A DNA stretch of 64,000 nt from Peribacillus frigoritolerans_B (GTDB lineage Bacteria > Bacillota > Bacilli > Bacillales > DSM-1321): the NCBI RefSeq assembly GCF_044762665.1, contig NZ_JBIWES010000004.1, positions 1-64,000 on the forward strand, given 5' to 3'. Below the pieces are notes generated by a model. The model worked only from the letters and a program-made list of their open reading frames with translations, made no database searches and was not told the origin of the DNA. The stretch's first letter is position 1, and the number at the start of each line of letters is the position of its first letter. The translations under genes and the position numbers were made by a program. Positions 63,117-64,000 of the stretch are shown here, piece after piece.

Positions 63117-64000
63117 TATTCGGTCACTCTCCCCCGTCTTTTTTTTGTTTGCTTCATAAAAATAGAAATGCCTAATGGAGGTACAGTTATTTCCATGCTG
63201 AATGGTTGATTATGGTATGGTTCCTTTTTGACATTAATAGGTTCTTCATTGATCTGACCCGATCCTCCGAAAGCTTCTGAATCACTGCTGAAAACTTCTA
63301 TATATTTGCCTTGGGATGGTACACCTATTTGATACTGAGCATGAGCCTGTGCAGAAAAATTACAGACAATAATGCAATAATCTCCTTTACGTTTACCTTT
63401 TCTCATAAAGGTAATGATACTCTGTTCACTATTGTTCGGATCGATCCATTCAAAACCCTCCTGGACATGATCCAGTCTCCAAAGGGAGGAAGTTTGCCTA
63501 TAAAAATCCTGAAGGGTACGGAAGTAATATGCCAGCTTTTCGTGGGATTCATATTCCAAAAGCAGCCAATCCAATTGTTCCTCATCTTTCCATTCTATGA
63601 ACTGGCCAAATTCACCTCCCATGAATAGCAGCTTTTTTCCAGGATGCGTCATGAAATATCCAAAGAGTAACCGTAAATTCGCAAACTTCTGCCAATAGTC
63701 ACCTGGCATCTTATTCAATAATGACTTCTTGCCATGAACCACTTCATCATGTGAAAAGGGCAAGACGAAATTTTCTGAAAAAGCATAGAAAAATGAAAAT
63801 GTTAAGAGGTTATGATGATATGGCCTTTCCTTTGTTTCAAGTTTCATATAACGAAGGATATCGTTGGTCCATCCCATATTCCATTTGTAATTAAAGCCTA
63901 GGCCGCCTATATCGGTAGGAGAAGTTATAAGTGGCCGGTCTGTTGCTTCTTCAGCCATCATTAATGCATTGGGATACCTCTTGAAAACCACTTCGTTAAG
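63116..64000 (-). CDS. glgB: 1,4-alpha-glucan branching enzyme, C-terminal part (partial)
   Basis: The C-terminal roughly 294 residues of a GH13 branching enzyme; the gene runs off the right edge. It enters with EVVFKRYPNALMMAEE (the catalytic Glu region, MAEE). LPFSHDEVVHGKKSLL (the second Asp/His region), FMGGEFGQFIEW and the C-terminal beta-domain follow. It is the first known gene of the glgBCDA operon in this window. Confidence 0.95.
   Translation of the reverse strand, partial: LNEVVFKRYPNALMMAEEATDRPLITSPTDIGGLGFNYKWNMGWTNDILRYMKLETKERPYHHNLLTFSFFYAFSENFVLPFSHDEVVHGKKSLLNKMPGDYWQKFANLRLLFGYFMTHPGKKLLFMGGEFGQFIEWKDEEQLDWLLLEYESHEKLAYYFRTLQDFYRQTSSLWRLDHVQEGFEWIDPNNSEQSIITFMRKGKRKGDYCIIVCNFSAQAHAQYQIGVPSQGKYIEVFSSDSEAFGGSGQINEEPINVKKEPYHNQPFSMEITVPPLGISIFMKQTKKRRGRVTE

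Overview
The window reads as chromosome of a low-GC, spore-forming Bacillaceae bacterium. The gene families (opuC-type osmolyte uptake, glgBCDA, gtaB, pgcA, exoA, YebE-type DUF2179, Fur boxes, a SigB-type promoter) are those of Bacillus and close relatives such as the Peribacillus/B. simplex group. The genus is an inference; no rRNA or tRNA is present to confirm it.

Layout. 1-601: end of an IS3-family insertion sequence. 0.7-10.1 kb: housekeeping genes, comprising a secreted NlpC/P60 hydrolase, a membrane hydrolase, a LysR regulator divergent from a YeiH-type transporter, speD, and an opuCA-CB-CC-CD-like osmoprotectant ABC operon. 10.3-21.4 kb: an acyl-CoA dehydrogenase gene split by a complete 9.86-kb Tn3-family transposon with 38-bp terminal inverted repeats and a 5-bp target duplication. 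Between its transposase and resolvase the transposon carries an unusual cargo: a two-component system and a three-gene operon (VTC-type polyphosphate polymerase domain, DUF4956 membrane protein, CotH-type secreted kinase). 21.4-29.2 kb: decayed genes, a Fur-controlled flavodoxin operon, an MFS transporter, a DUF418 protein, a DUF192 protein and IS110 debris. 29.3-48.5 kb: a surface or spore glycan region. It holds pgcA, gtaB and ugd, a UDP-glucuronate epimerase, three related GT4 glycosyltransferases (two with low-complexity tails), four kinase-fold domains in three genes (one lacking the catalytic Asp), a Gln-rich 47-residue repeat protein, a NUDIX hydrolase, a HipA-like kinase with a decayed tandem copy, and a prolyl 4-hydroxylase. 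48.8-57.7 kb: accessory and housekeeping genes including a J-domain/HTH protein, a BlaI-BlaR-like pair with two clear operators and a DoxX target, and exoA. 57.7-64 kb: cardiolipin synthase and the glgBCDA glycogen operon; glgB runs off the right edge.

How genes work together. PgcA, GtaB, Ugd and the epimerase form a route glucose-6-P > glucose-1-P > UDP-glucose > UDP-glucuronate > UDP-galacturonate, which can supply the neighbouring glycosyltransferases. PgcA also supplies glucose-1-P to GlgC. The most unusual unit is the transposon-borne kinase/polyphosphate-polymerase cassette with its own regulator; the next is the set of kinase-fold proteins and repeat-tailed glycosyltransferases.
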